A DNA stretch of 64,000 nt from an uncultured Bacillota bacterium (GTDB lineage: Bacteria > Bacillota_I > Bacilli_A > RFN20 > CAG-826). The notes below the pieces were generated by a model, which worked only from the letters and a program-made list of their open reading frames with translations, did no database searches and was not told where the DNA came from. The position numbers and the translations under genes were made by a program. Below, in pieces: positions 39,458 through 47,782 of the stretch (its first letter is position 1; each line of letters begins with the position of its first letter). The DNA lies in contig CASEPN010000001.1 of NCBI GenBank assembly GCA_949289845.1, positions 1-64,000 on the forward strand, read 5' to 3'.

Positions 39458-41170
39458 ATGGACAAGGTCCAGAAGAACTACGAGCGCTGGCTCGCATCCG
39501 ACAAAGTTAGCCCGAAGGACAAGGACGTGCTCAAGGCGATGGACGCCAAGGAGCGCGACGACGCCTTCTTCCAGGACATCGAGTTCGGCACGGCCGGGAT
39601 GAGGGGTGTCCTCGGCCCCGGCACCAACCGGATGAACGAGCACACGGTCAGGAAGGCCACCGTCGCCTTCGCCCTCTATCTCCTGGAGAAATTCCCCGAT
39701 GCAAGGGGCAGGGGAGTCGCGATCAGCCACGACAACCGCCACCTTTCCCGGGAATTCACTTTGGAAAGCGCCTCGATCCTCAACGACATGGGGATCAACG
39801 CCTTCATCTTCGATGGCCTCCGTCCAACCCCCGAGCTTTCCTATGCGGTACGCGAGCAAGGCTGCGTCGGCGGCATTATGATCACTGCCTCGCACAACCC
39901 CCGCCAGTACAATGGCTACAAGGTGTACGATGAGACGGGATGCCAGCTCGTCCCGCGCAAGATCAAACGTCTTCTAGAGATCATCTCCGAGCTCCCCGAC
40001 GAGCTTGCCTGCGATGTGAAGAAGGACGCTCACCCCGGGAAGACAGTAACCTTCGGTCCTGAGATGGACGACAAGTACGTCGCCCTTGTCGAAGGGATCC
40101 AGATTCACCCGGAGCTCGACAAGAAGGGCTTCCCTGTCGTCTACACCCCGCAGCACGGCGCCTCCTACGAGAACGCGATGCGCGTCTTTGAGGACCTTGG
40201 CTACGAGATCCTCCCGGTGGTCGCTCAGTGCATCCATGACCCGGACTTCGGGGCGACCTTGAGCCCGAACCCGGAGCTTGAGGAAGCCTACGTGGAGCCC
40301 CTGAAGCTCGCCAAGGAGCACAAGGCCCCGCTCATTGTGATGACCGACCCCGATGGGGACCGCTGCGGCGTCGCCTATCTTGCCTCCGACGGCACCTACC
40401 AGCGTTTTACCGGGAACCAGTCCGCCGCGCTTCTTCTCGACTACATCCTTACGGGCTACGAGGAGAAGGGGACGCTCCCTAAGGAAGGGGTCGTCTATGA
40501 CACGATCGTCTCCTCTTCCCTTGCAAGGAAGGTCGCCGAAAGCCATGGGGTGAAGGTCGAAAGCTTCCTCACCGGCTTCAAGTACATCGGCGACAGGATC
40601 CATCACTACGAGAAGCTGGGAGGCCCGACTTTCCTCTTCGGCTATGAGGAAAGCTACGGCTGCCTCGTGAAGCCCTTCGTCCGGGACAAGGACGGTCTTC
40701 AGGCAATTCTCCTCTACGTCGAGATGGCGCTTTACCACTACCGCAACGGCACTCCCCTCGACATCGCCTATCGCGAGCTTGAGAAGCGCGTCGGCTTCGT
40801 CTCCTCCACTACTGAGAGCGTCTATTTCGAGGGTTCGGAGGGCGCCTCCGCGATGAAGGCCATCATGGACAAACTCCACGAGAACGCCCCTTCGGAGGTT
40901 CTCGGAAGGAAGGTCGTCCGGGTGGAGGACTACCTCAAGGGAGAAATCCTCGACGTTGTGACTGGCGAGAAAAAGCCGACCGGAATGGACAAGAGCGACG
41001 TCGTCCGTCTCCTCCTGGAGGATACCTCCTGGATCGCCGTCCGGCCTTCCGGCACCGAGCCGAAGTGCAAGTTCTACGTCGAGGCCGCCGGCAGGAAGGA
41101 GGAAGGTCTCGACGAAGAGGCCAAGGCCCTCGTCTCCTCCATCAAGAGCATCCTCGGGGTTAAGGCCTAG
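39458..41170 (+). CDS. pgcA: Phosphoglucomutase/phosphomannomutase
   Basis: A 570-residue alpha-D-phosphohexomutase that interconverts hexose-1- and -6-phosphates for glycogen, cell-wall or capsule sugar supply. Motifs: ITASHNPRQYNGYKVY with the phosphoserine, the metal loop DPDGDR, FGYEESYG for sugar binding, and RPSGTEPK for phosphate binding. FGTAGMRG near the N-terminus is typical of the PgcA/PgmB group. AGGAGGTG precedes the ATG. Its stop shares CTAG with the stop of the convergent HAD gene. Confidence 0.95.
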   Translation: MDKVQKNYERWLASDKVSPKDKDVLKAMDAKERDDAFFQDIEFGTAGMRGVLGPGTNRMNEHTVRKATVAFALYLLEKFPDARGRGVAISHDNRHLSREFTLESASILNDMGINAFIFDGLRPTPELSYAVREQGCVGGIMITASHNPRQYNGYKVYDETGCQLVPRKIKRLLEIISELPDELACDVKKDAHPGKTVTFGPEMDDKYVALVEGIQIHPELDKKGFPVVYTPQHGASYENAMRVFEDLGYEILPVVAQCIHDPDFGATLSPNPELEEAYVEPLKLAKEHKAPLIVMTDPDGDRCGVAYLASDGTYQRFTGNQSAALLLDYILTGYEEKGTLPKEGVVYDTIVSSSLARKVAESHGVKVESFLTGFKYIGDRIHHYEKLGGPTFLFGYEESYGCLVKPFVRDKDGLQAILLYVEMALYHYRNGTPLDIAYRELEKRVGFVSSTTESVYFEGSEGASAMKAIMDKLHENAPSEVLGRKVVRVEDYLKGEILDVVTGEKKPTGMDKSDVVRLLLEDTSWIAVRPSGTEPKCKFYVEAAGRKEEGLDEEAKALVSSIKSILGVKA

Positions 41171-41958
41171 AGCCCCAGCCCTGTCAAAAGGTCCAGAAGC
41201 CCGCCATCCCCGTTCCCCTTCCTCGTGAGGGGGAACTTTTTCCTAAGGGACTCGTTCTTGGCGTTCCTCATGAGATAGGGTTCGTCCACAAGACTCAGGA
41301 AGGCTTCATCGTTCGTGGAATCCCCGACCCCGATGATCCTGGAGGGTCTATGGGGGATCCTCTCCATGAGCGCGCGGAACGCGGTGCCCTTGTCCGCGTC
41401 CTTGCGATATATCTCGTGGTAGGGGAGACCGTTCCATGAACGGAGACCTAGGAACGGATAACTGTAATTTTCTAAAAAGGAAGTGATTTCTGCAGGAATA
41501 GACGCATCCGTGGTTGCAAAGAGGAATACCCAAGGATCCTCTTCCGGAATCGTATCTCCCTTACTAAGGAACCTCATCCCTTCCTTTGGGAAGTAAAGTT
41601 CCAAAGGGGCGTCCTCGCCTTCCCTGTAGACCCAGTTCGACCCTTCCATGTGGATGAGGGGCACCCGCCCTCCTAGGCGATAGAGAACTTCCTTCATCAC
41701 GCGGATTGGGAACCGCTTTTCCAATAGAGGATTGTCTTTCCCGTCGAGGATCAGCTGGCCGTTATAGGCGACGTGGGGAGAATGAAGCCCGAGTCTTCTA
41801 AGGATCGGGTCAAGGTTCCGGGGAGGGCGCCCAGTCATTAGGACGACTTCCGCCTTGCCTTTCAGGTCTTGAAGAAATTCAGCGAGTGTTTCTTCCAATA
41901 TTCCTTTCGGATTCAGAAGCGTCCCGTCCACGTCGAGGACGAGCCAGGTCTCATTCAT
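41167..41958 (-). CDS. Cof-type HAD phosphatase
   Basis: A HAD hydrolase of about 263 residues with VLDVDGTLL, MTGRPP, a C2 cap and GVGDSTNDEAFL, so it is catalytically complete. The start at 41958 (MNETWLVLDVDG) fits the family; an upstream ATG at 41976 would add six residues. It overlaps the end of trpS by 8 nt and is probably co-transcribed with it. Substrate unknown. Confidence 0.88.
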   Translation of the reverse strand: MNETWLVLDVDGTLLNPKGILEETLAEFLQDLKGKAEVVLMTGRPPRNLDPILRRLGLHSPHVAYNGQLILDGKDNPLLEKRFPIRVMKEVLYRLGGRVPLIHMEGSNWVYREGEDAPLELYFPKEGMRFLSKGDTIPEEDPWVFLFATTDASIPAEITSFLENYSYPFLGLRSWNGLPYHEIYRKDADKGTAFRALMERIPHRPSRIIGVGDSTNDEAFLSLVDEPYLMRNAKNESLRKKFPLTRKGNGDGGLLDLLTGLGL

Positions 41959-42934
41959 CGAGAAGGCCGACGGCATGTTGCACGCGGGAAAGGACCTTCT
42001 CGGCCTCCCGGGATGCTCTTTCCGCTCCCTTGTGGAGGACTTCGAGGTACTCGCCGGAGGAAAGGATCTGGCGGTAGCGTTCCTGGAAGGGGACGAGCGT
42101 CTCGAGGACGATGTCGGCGACCGCCTTCTTAAAGTCGCCGTACCTGGACCCTTCGAAACGCTTCTCCGCCTCTTCGATGGTGATGTCGGAAAGGGCGGAG
42201 TAGATGGTCAGGAGGTTGCTGATGCCCGGCTTTTCCACTGGATCGAAACGGACTTCGCTTCCCGAATCGGTTTTGGCGGACATGATCTTCTTCCGGATGG
42301 ACACAGGATCGTCCTTGAGGAAGATGTCGCCCTTTGGGTCGGATTTGGACATCTTCTTCGTCGGGTCGCTGAGGGACATGATGCGCTTCCCGACCCGCGT
42401 GACTTCCGCCCGGGGCATCGTCAGGATTTCCCCGTAGCGCGAGTTGAAGCGCCCAACGAGATCCCTGGCGAGCTCGACGTGCTGGGTCTGGTCCTCGCCA
42501 ACGGGGACGATGGTCGCATCATAAAGGACGATGTCGGAGGCCATGAGACTGGGGTAGGCGAAGAGGCCAAGCCCGATCGCGGAGTCCCTCATCTTCTGGG
42601 ACTTGTCCTTGAACTGGGTCATCCTCCGGAGCTCTCCCATGTAGAGGAAGTTCTGGAGGATCGCGTTAAGTTCCGCGTGCTGGGGCACCGCGCTCTGGAG
42701 GAAGATGGTCGTCCTTTCCGGATCAAGGCCAGAGGCGAGATAGAAGGCGGCGATGTCGCGGGAGTTCCCTCTCAAGGTCTCAGGTTCGATCGGCAGGGTC
42801 AGGGCGTGGAGGTCGGCGATGAAGATGAAGACCTCGCCCTTGTCCTGGAAGTCGCGGAAGTGGCGGAGCGCCCCGATGTAGTTCCCAAGGGTCAGCGAGC
42901 CTGTCGGCTTGATGCCGGAAAGAATGCGGTCCAT
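41951..42934 (-). CDS. trpS: Tryptophanyl-tRNA synthetase
   Basis: A 327-residue class I synthetase charging tRNA-Trp. The HIGH-type motif is GIKPTGSLTLGNYIGAL at the N-terminus and the KMSKS loop is KKMSKSDP near residue 190. Length is normal. TATAAT (42944-42949) ends 9 nt before the ATG, giving at most a 2-3 nt leader with no Shine-Dalgarno. It is divergent from spx. Confidence 0.96.
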   Translation of the reverse strand: MDRILSGIKPTGSLTLGNYIGALRHFRDFQDKGEVFIFIADLHALTLPIEPETLRGNSRDIAAFYLASGLDPERTTIFLQSAVPQHAELNAILQNFLYMGELRRMTQFKDKSQKMRDSAIGLGLFAYPSLMASDIVLYDATIVPVGEDQTQHVELARDLVGRFNSRYGEILTMPRAEVTRVGKRIMSLSDPTKKMSKSDPKGDIFLKDDPVSIRKKIMSAKTDSGSEVRFDPVEKPGISNLLTIYSALSDITIEEAEKRFEGSRYGDFKKAVADIVLETLVPFQERYRQILSSGEYLEVLHKGAERASREAEKVLSRVQHAVGLLDE

Positions 42935-42943
42935 AACGCCTGG

Positions 42944-43001
42944 ATTATACTCTTCGCCCCTAAGGGGCGCGCCCCGCTATTCCTTCAATGGGCGTTATAA
43001 T
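42944..43001. promoter_or_regulatory. Divergent trpS/spx promoter region with central palindrome
   Basis: The trpS -10 (TATAAT on the minus strand, 42944-42949) and the spx -10 (TATAAT, 42996-43001) face away from each other. Between them CGCCCC-TAA-GGGGCG (42955-42969) is a perfect inverted repeat that could be an operator. Confidence 0.55.
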
Positions 43002-43007
43002 CTTGCC

Positions 43008-43472
43008 GTGGTCAAGATCTACTATTCCCCAAGCTGCTCTTCCTGCCGGAAGGTCCGGAAATGGTTCGACGAGCAAGGCATCCCCTACAAGGGGGTGGAC
43101 ATTTTCTCGAGCGCCCTCAAGGAGGAGGACCTCCGCGAGATCATCGCCAAGTGCGAGAACGGCACCGAAGACATCATCTCCCCGAGGAGCAAGATCGTGA
43201 TGGAGAAGAACATCGACTTCGACTCCATGAAGCTCTCGGAGCTGATCGCCTTCGTCCTGGAGAACCCTTCCGTCCTCCGGAGGCCCATCATCGTCGACGA
43301 CAGGAGGGTCCAGGTGGGCTACGATCCGGAAGAGATCCGCACCTTCATCCCCCGGGCGCGAAGGATGGCGGAGCTCTGGTGCGACGATTCCTGCCCCGAA
43401 TGGGGGAAGTGCGTCCCGAGCAAGGACCGGATCCTGGAAGCGATCCGAAAGGAAATTAAGAAGTCTTCCTAA
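43008..43472 (+). CDS. spx: Spx/ArsC-family transcription regulator
   Basis: A 154-residue thioredoxin-fold protein that in Bacillota binds the RNA polymerase alpha C-terminal domain and switches on the thiol-stress response. The redox motif CSSC (near residue 9) and RRPIIVDDRRVQVGYDPEEIRTFIPR match Spx closely. Compared with Spx the C-terminus is extended and adds further Cys (CDDSCPEWGKC). The GTG at 43008 follows TATAAT by 6 nt, so the start is leaderless. Confidence 0.92.
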   Translation: MVKIYYSPSCSSCRKVRKWFDEQGIPYKGVDIFSSALKEEDLREIIAKCENGTEDIISPRSKIVMEKNIDFDSMKLSELIAFVLENPSVLRRPIIVDDRRVQVGYDPEEIRTFIPRARRMAELWCDDSCPEWGKCVPSKDRILEAIRKEIKKSS

Positions 43473-43483
43473 GCATGAGAAAA

Positions 43484-43507
43484 GGCCGGAATCCCTTGGT
43501 TCCGGCC
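43484..43507. terminator. Terminator between spx and CYTH gene
   Basis: GGCCGGAA and TTCCGGCC arms with an 8-nt loop. On the minus strand the stem is followed by TTTTCTC, so it can serve both convergent genes. Confidence 0.7.
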
Positions 43508-43521
43508 CATTTTGATGCCTT

Positions 43522-44103
43522 TTACTTCTTCGAGGCCTCGTAGGCGTTCAAGGCCCGCGTCACCTTCGTCTTGGTGCCAGGGGTATAGGTTACCCCGGTG
43601 GTCTCCAGAAGCTCGTGAAGCAGCCGCTCGGCGTCCTTCTCGTTCGAGTACTCGAGCTCGATCTCATAGTCGACGATCCCGGAGTAGTGGTTCTCGTCGA
43701 TGGAGAGCTTCCCGCCCTGGTAGGGGATGTCGACCCTGGTCGTCCTCAGTGAGGTGCGGATCCTGAGGGCGTCCACCGGGATGTCGCACATGGTGAGGAA
43801 GCGCTTGATGTCGCCATCGGGGAAGGGGCCTCCTTCCTCGAAGTCGTGGAACATCCCCGCGTCCCAGGTGCAGTTCTTCTCGAGGAACCCTTGGGAAAGA
43901 GGGGCCTTGAGGGTCATCTCGTAGTTCCCGCCCTTCTCGCGGATGCGGAGCCCGAAGCCCTCCTTCCGAAGGAGGCCGTCCTCCGTGTCGATGTAGTAGT
44001 TGGTCTGGCAGTAGCTGGGGTAGAGCTGGTAGATCCTCCTCAGTTTCTTGTAGCCCTCTTGGTCGAGAAGCGCCTTGGCCTCGATTTCGATCGCGTTGGA
44101 CAT
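43522..44103 (-). CDS. CYTH domain protein (YjbK-like triphosphatase)
   Basis: A 193-residue CYTH protein. The signature EIEAKALL (ExExK) opens the tunnel fold, followed by RIREKGGNYEMTLKAPL, LRTTRVDIPYQGGKLSIDENHYSG, and DYEIELEY. Members hydrolyse inorganic triphosphate or related phosphates. The ATG at 44103 has AGGAGG 8-13 nt upstream. It shares a bidirectional promoter with the EIIB-like gene, but unlike that gene it has a leader and a Shine-Dalgarno. Confidence 0.9.
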   Translation of the reverse strand: MSNAIEIEAKALLDQEGYKKLRRIYQLYPSYCQTNYYIDTEDGLLRKEGFGLRIREKGGNYEMTLKAPLSQGFLEKNCTWDAGMFHDFEEGGPFPDGDIKRFLTMCDIPVDALRIRTSLRTTRVDIPYQGGKLSIDENHYSGIVDYEIELEYSNEKDAERLLHELLETTGVTYTPGTKTKVTRALNAYEASKK

Positions 44104-44129
44104 GGGAATCCTCCTATCCGGCTGTTTGC

Positions 44130-44136
44130 TATTATA
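44130..44136. promoter_or_regulatory. Overlapping bidirectional -10 element TATTATA
   Basis: Read on the plus strand, TATTAT (44130-44135) ends 6 nt before the ATG at 44142. Read on the minus strand, TATAAT (44131-44136) serves the CYTH gene 27 nt away. The two -10 boxes overlap by five bases. Confidence 0.65.
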
Positions 44137-44141
44137 GACGT

Positions 44142-44501
44142 ATGCCAACGATGAATGATTTCCTCATCACGAACCTCTGGTGGATCGTGCTTCTTGCGAT
44201 CGTCGTCCTTGCCGGAGGCGCTTTCCTGATCTATTTCCTCGTCCGTTCCAAGAAAGGGAAGGGCGTTCCCGCGAAGGAGGCCTCCGAGGCCCTCGTCGGG
44301 GCGATCGGCGGGATGGAGAACGTAATCGACCATTCCCTTGCCGGGAGCAGGATCACTTTGCGACTCAAGGACGACGGGAAAGTGGAGGAGCAAAGGCTCC
44401 GTTCTTCGGGCGTAACCGGCTTCATCCGCATGAGCGACCGGCTCGTTCTCGTCATTCCCGAGAAGGCTTCCGAGGTCTACCGCGAGCTTTTCGGGGAATA
44501 G
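44142..44501 (+). CDS. Membrane-anchored EIIB-like protein without the catalytic Cys
   Basis: A 119-residue protein with one N-terminal transmembrane helix (WWIVLLAIVVLAGGAFLIYFLV) and a cytosolic domain ASEALVGAIGGMENVIDHSL, ...SRITLRLKDD, SSGVTGFIRMSDRLVLVI, PEKASEVYREL. This matches the glucose-type PTS EIIB fold, where CATRLRL normally carries the phospho-Cys. The protein has no Cys at all, so it cannot act as a normal PTS phosphocarrier; a sensory or scaffold role is possible. Predicted leaderless. Confidence 0.75.
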   Translation: MPTMNDFLITNLWWIVLLAIVVLAGGAFLIYFLVRSKKGKGVPAKEASEALVGAIGGMENVIDHSLAGSRITLRLKDDGKVEEQRLRSSGVTGFIRMSDRLVLVIPEKASEVYRELFGE

Positions 44502-45058
44502 GGGTCTATCTTCCTTCCGTACACATGGAGGGCGATGTCCTCAACCGGAAGCCCCATCACGTTCGCGAAGCTTCCTTCGACCCTAAGGACAGGGGTGCCT
44601 TCGTCTTGGATCCCGTAGGATCCTGCCTTGTCGAAAGGTTTCGCGTTATCCACGTAGAACTCAATCTCTTTTTCGGATAAATCCTTGAAATAGACCTCCG
44701 AGCAAACGGTTCTGGAGATTTCCTTTGTGGGGGAGAGGTAGGTGTATCCCGTCAGGACCACATGGCGCTTCCCGCTTAAGGAACGGAGCATCCGGCAGGC
44801 ATCCTCCCTATCTTTCGGCTTCCCGAGCGCTTTCCCCTCGTGGACGACCACCGTGTCCGCGGCAAGGACCTCGTCTTGCGGGTATAGGGAGAAGACGCGG
44901 TACGCCTTGACCCGGCTTTCCTCCTGGGGAAGCGTCTCGATCGGCCTTGCCTCCAGGTAAAGCTTTTCCTCGTCCATGGGGACGACGATGACGAAATCCT
45001 CCTTCAGAAGGGAGAGAAGCTCCCTCCTCCGCGGGGAACCGCTCGCCAGGATGAGCAT
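44477..45058 (-). CDS. maf: Maf-like nucleotide pyrophosphatase
   Basis: A 193-residue Maf/YhdE protein: LASGSPRRRELL at the N-terminus, DTVV with the catalytic Asp, GKPKDREDACRMLRSLSGKRH, and KAGSYGIQDEG. Maf enzymes hydrolyse non-canonical or modified NTPs and affect septation in B. subtilis. Its ATG directly follows the RNase J stop with no gap. The 3' end overlaps the convergent EIIB-like gene by 25 nt. Confidence 0.93.
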   Translation of the reverse strand: MLILASGSPRRRELLSLLKEDFVIVVPMDEEKLYLEARPIETLPQEESRVKAYRVFSLYPQDEVLAADTVVVHEGKALGKPKDREDACRMLRSLSGKRHVVLTGYTYLSPTKEISRTVCSEVYFKDLSEKEIEFYVDNAKPFDKAGSYGIQDEGTPVLRVEGSFANVMGLPVEDIALHVYGRKIDPYSPKSSR

Positions 45059-46729
45059 CTAGCGCCCCTCGTTCATGAGGAGAGGGACGACCATCGGGGT
45101 CCTCGCCGTCTTGCGGTAGATATAGCGCTCCACTTCCTGACGAAGGGCGTTCTTGATCTCTTCGTTGGAGGGACGCTTCTTCGCGATCCGATCGAGGGCC
45201 TCCCTCGCGTGGATCTGGGCGTGGCGCATGACGTGGCTGTCCTGGCCAAGCGCGAAGCCCCTGGCGTAAACGAGAGGCGGCACGATGACGGAACGGTCTT
45301 TCCCAAGGCCGACGATGATCGCGACCAGCCCGTCGTTCTTGAGCTCTCCACGCTCCCTCATCACGGTCCCGGAGAGGCCTTCGAGATCGTTCCCGTCAAT
45401 GTAGACGTCCTCTTCGGGGATATGCCCGCCCCTGGTGACCTTGTGGTCGCGCAGGGTGAGGATGTCGCCGTTCTCGCAAAGGAAGATCCTGTCCTTGGGA
45501 AGTCCGCACTGCTCGGCGATCTCCCCATGAAGGCGGAGCATCCGGTATTCCCCGTGTACCGGCATGAAGTAGCGGGGGTTGGCAAGCCTCTGCACGAGGC
45601 GGAGCTCCTGCTTGCTCGGGTGGCCGCTTGAGTGGAGGGAGAAGGCGAGGCCGTTCTGGCGGACGTCCGCGCCCTGCTTCACGATGGAGTTGACGAGGCG
45701 GTCGACGAGCGCCCCATTCCCCGGAATCGGGTTGGAGGAGAAGACGACCGTGTCCATCGGCTGTATATGGACGTGCTTGTGCTCTCCGCGGGCGATACGG
45801 GAAAGGGCGGCCATTTCCTCGCCCTGGCTCCCGGTGCAAAGGATGCACACCTCGCTCCCCCGGTAGTTTCTCAGCTCCTTGTCCTCGATGATGGAATCAT
45901 CGGGAATCTTGATGATCCCGTACTCACGGGCGATCCCGACGACGTTTTCCATCGAGCGGCCGAGGATGCAGATCTTCCTTCCGTTATCGACGGCTTCCTG
46001 GACGACCTGCTGGATACGGTTGATGTTGCTCGAGAAGGTGCTCACGATGATGCGCCCGGGGGCCTTCTCGAATACCTCCCGGAGCCCAGAGCGGACGGCG
46101 GTCTCCGAAGGGGTGTAGCCCTCGATCTCCGCGTTCGTGGAGTCGGCCATGAGGAGGTCGACCCCCTCTGTGCCGAAGCGCGAGAGCGCGGCGATATTGA
46201 AGTTGGGTCCTACCGGGGTGAGATCGACCTTGAAGTCGCCGGTCTCGATGATCCTGCCTTCGGAAGTGTCGATGCAAAGGCCGAAGGAATCGGGGATCGA
46301 GTGGGTGACCTGGAAGAAGGTCACCTTGAAGTCGCCCCCGACGTCGATGGTCTCACCGTCCTTGACCTCGCGGATGACGATGTTGTCCTTGATGCGGTGC
46401 TCCTCGAGCTTGTGGCGGATGAGCGCGGCCGCAAGGCGCGGGGCGTAGATGACAGGGATGTGGATGGTCCTGGCGAGGAAGGGGATGCCCCCGATGTGGT
46501 CCTCGTGCCCGTGCGTGATGAAGAGGGCCTTGAACTTGCCCCTGTTGTTCCTGAGGAAGCTGTAGTCAGGGATGACGTAGTCCACGCCCGGGAGGTTCGC
46601 CTCCGGGAAGCGGACCCCCGCGTCGACGAGGATGATGGAGCGGGAGGACTCGAAGCAGTAGGTGTTCTTGCCTACCTCGCCCAGGCCCCCCAAGGCGAAT
46701 ATATTGATGGAATTGTCGGTCGCGGCCAT
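45059..46729 (-). CDS. rnj: Ribonuclease J
   Basis: A 556-residue metallo-beta-lactamase/beta-CASP ribonuclease with 5'-exo and endo activity in mRNA decay. The zinc motif is THGHEDHIGG (near residue 73), followed by THSIPDS, ETGDFK, the beta-CASP motifs STFSSNINRI and SSGHPSK, and a C-terminal domain. GGGAGG lies near the ATG. RNase J1 and J2 cannot be separated from this sequence; the intact zinc ligands favour an active enzyme. Maf follows with no gap. Confidence 0.95.
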   Translation of the reverse strand: MAATDNSINIFALGGLGEVGKNTYCFESSRSIILVDAGVRFPEANLPGVDYVIPDYSFLRNNRGKFKALFITHGHEDHIGGIPFLARTIHIPVIYAPRLAAALIRHKLEEHRIKDNIVIREVKDGETIDVGGDFKVTFFQVTHSIPDSFGLCIDTSEGRIIETGDFKVDLTPVGPNFNIAALSRFGTEGVDLLMADSTNAEIEGYTPSETAVRSGLREVFEKAPGRIIVSTFSSNINRIQQVVQEAVDNGRKICILGRSMENVVGIAREYGIIKIPDDSIIEDKELRNYRGSEVCILCTGSQGEEMAALSRIARGEHKHVHIQPMDTVVFSSNPIPGNGALVDRLVNSIVKQGADVRQNGLAFSLHSSGHPSKQELRLVQRLANPRYFMPVHGEYRMLRLHGEIAEQCGLPKDRIFLCENGDILTLRDHKVTRGGHIPEEDVYIDGNDLEGLSGTVMRERGELKNDGLVAIIVGLGKDRSVIVPPLVYARGFALGQDSHVMRHAQIHAREALDRIAKKRPSNEEIKNALRQEVERYIYRKTARTPMVVPLLMNEGR

Positions 46730-46783
46730 GCCTAAGGCCTCCCTTCTCAGCGTATAAGCATCCTTCTCGGACTTGTTGCCTGG

Positions 46784-46812
46784 ATTATCGCAAAGCCGAA
46801 AAGGCCTAGCAA
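46784..46812 (-). promoter_or_regulatory. RNase J promoter
   Basis: Minus strand TTGCTA (46807-46812), 17-nt spacer, GATAAT (46784-46789), giving a leader of about 50 nt. Confidence 0.65.
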
Positions 46813-46824
46813 GGAAGGGGCGAG

Positions 46825-46838
46825 GGTAAGCGGTTACC
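46825..46838. promoter_or_regulatory. Candidate cre-like palindrome upstream of RNase J
   Basis: GGTAAGCGGTTACC, a near-perfect palindrome resembling CcpA sites. It overlaps the stop of the membrane protein gene and lies 13 bp upstream of the RNase J -35. Confidence 0.35.
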
Positions 46839-47782
46839 TATTCTTCGTGGCTTTCCGGCTCTTTCTTCCGTAGCTCGCGGAGGTTCGGGACAAGGACCCC
46901 GAGGAACCCGGCGAAGGGGAAGAGCGAGAGGACGACCGGGGCGACGTTCAGCGAGCCTTCGAAGTCGATGGGGAAGTAGGCCTTGCCCGCCAGGACGTAG
47001 AGGTTGGGCTCGTATAGATTCGTCGCGATGAGGAAGACGAGGCCGACCCCGAAGAGGGTCCCGGAGACGAGGATCATCGTCCTTGGAGCCTTTTTCCCAG
47101 TCTTCCCGGCGAGGAGGTTCTCGCGGTAGACGATGAGTAATAGGAAGCAGGAGGTCAGGATCATCATGAGGAAGCTGGGGAACATGAGGGCGAAGCTGCC
47201 AGAGAGCCATCCTCCGAAGTCCACGCCCGAAAGGAGGGCCCCGAGAAGGTAGAGGGCGATCAGGCAGTAAAGGATGAGACCCGCGAACTGGAACCAGAAC
47301 AGCTTGTCTCTTTCCTTCCTCTTCCAGCATGAGAAGTCGCTTCCCGGGAGGAGCGGCTGGACGAGGAGGAAGACTCCCATGATCACGGCGAGGCACCCAT
47401 AGATGATGAGGTCGATGGGGAAGATGTAGTTCACCGTGCCCATGACAGGGGACCAGTAGAAGCCGTTGGCGATGTAGGAAGAGACAAGGACGATGAGGAG
47501 GAGGCCGAGGCTCGCAAGGACGCTCCCATGGATGAGATGGAGTTTCTTCAGGTCGCTCTTCTCGCCCGGGAAGGCCAGCAGGTAGATGAGCGCGAGAAGA
47601 TAGAGGGGGATCACCACGTAGCCAAGGTAAGGCGGCAGAAGGAAGCCGAAGTGGGAAAAGTCGAGAAGATCGCCGATGAAGTGGTAGGACCCGAGGAAGA
47701 CGAGGGGCGACACCAGCACATAAAGGGCGATAAGGGCGTAGGAGAGGGCCTTCTGCCCCTCCTTGTTCCAGAAAGCGCTCAT
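46838..47782 (-). CDS. Hypothetical polytopic membrane protein
   Basis: A 314-residue protein with about eight hydrophobic segments and short charged loops; the C-terminus is cytoplasmic and charged (LRELRKKEPESHEE). No family recognised. It begins in a 4-nt overlap with the metallophosphoesterase gene, so the two are coupled and may act together at the membrane. Confidence 0.7.
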   Translation of the reverse strand: MSAFWNKEGQKALSYALIALYVLVSPLVFLGSYHFIGDLLDFSHFGFLLPPYLGYVVIPLYLLALIYLLAFPGEKSDLKKLHLIHGSVLASLGLLLIVLVSSYIANGFYWSPVMGTVNYIFPIDLIIYGCLAVIMGVFLLVQPLLPGSDFSCWKRKERDKLFWFQFAGLILYCLIALYLLGALLSGVDFGGWLSGSFALMFPSFLMMILTSCFLLLIVYRENLLAGKTGKKAPRTMILVSGTLFGVGLVFLIATNLYEPNLYVLAGKAYFPIDFEGSLNVAPVVLSLFPFAGFLGVLVPNLRELRKKEPESHEE

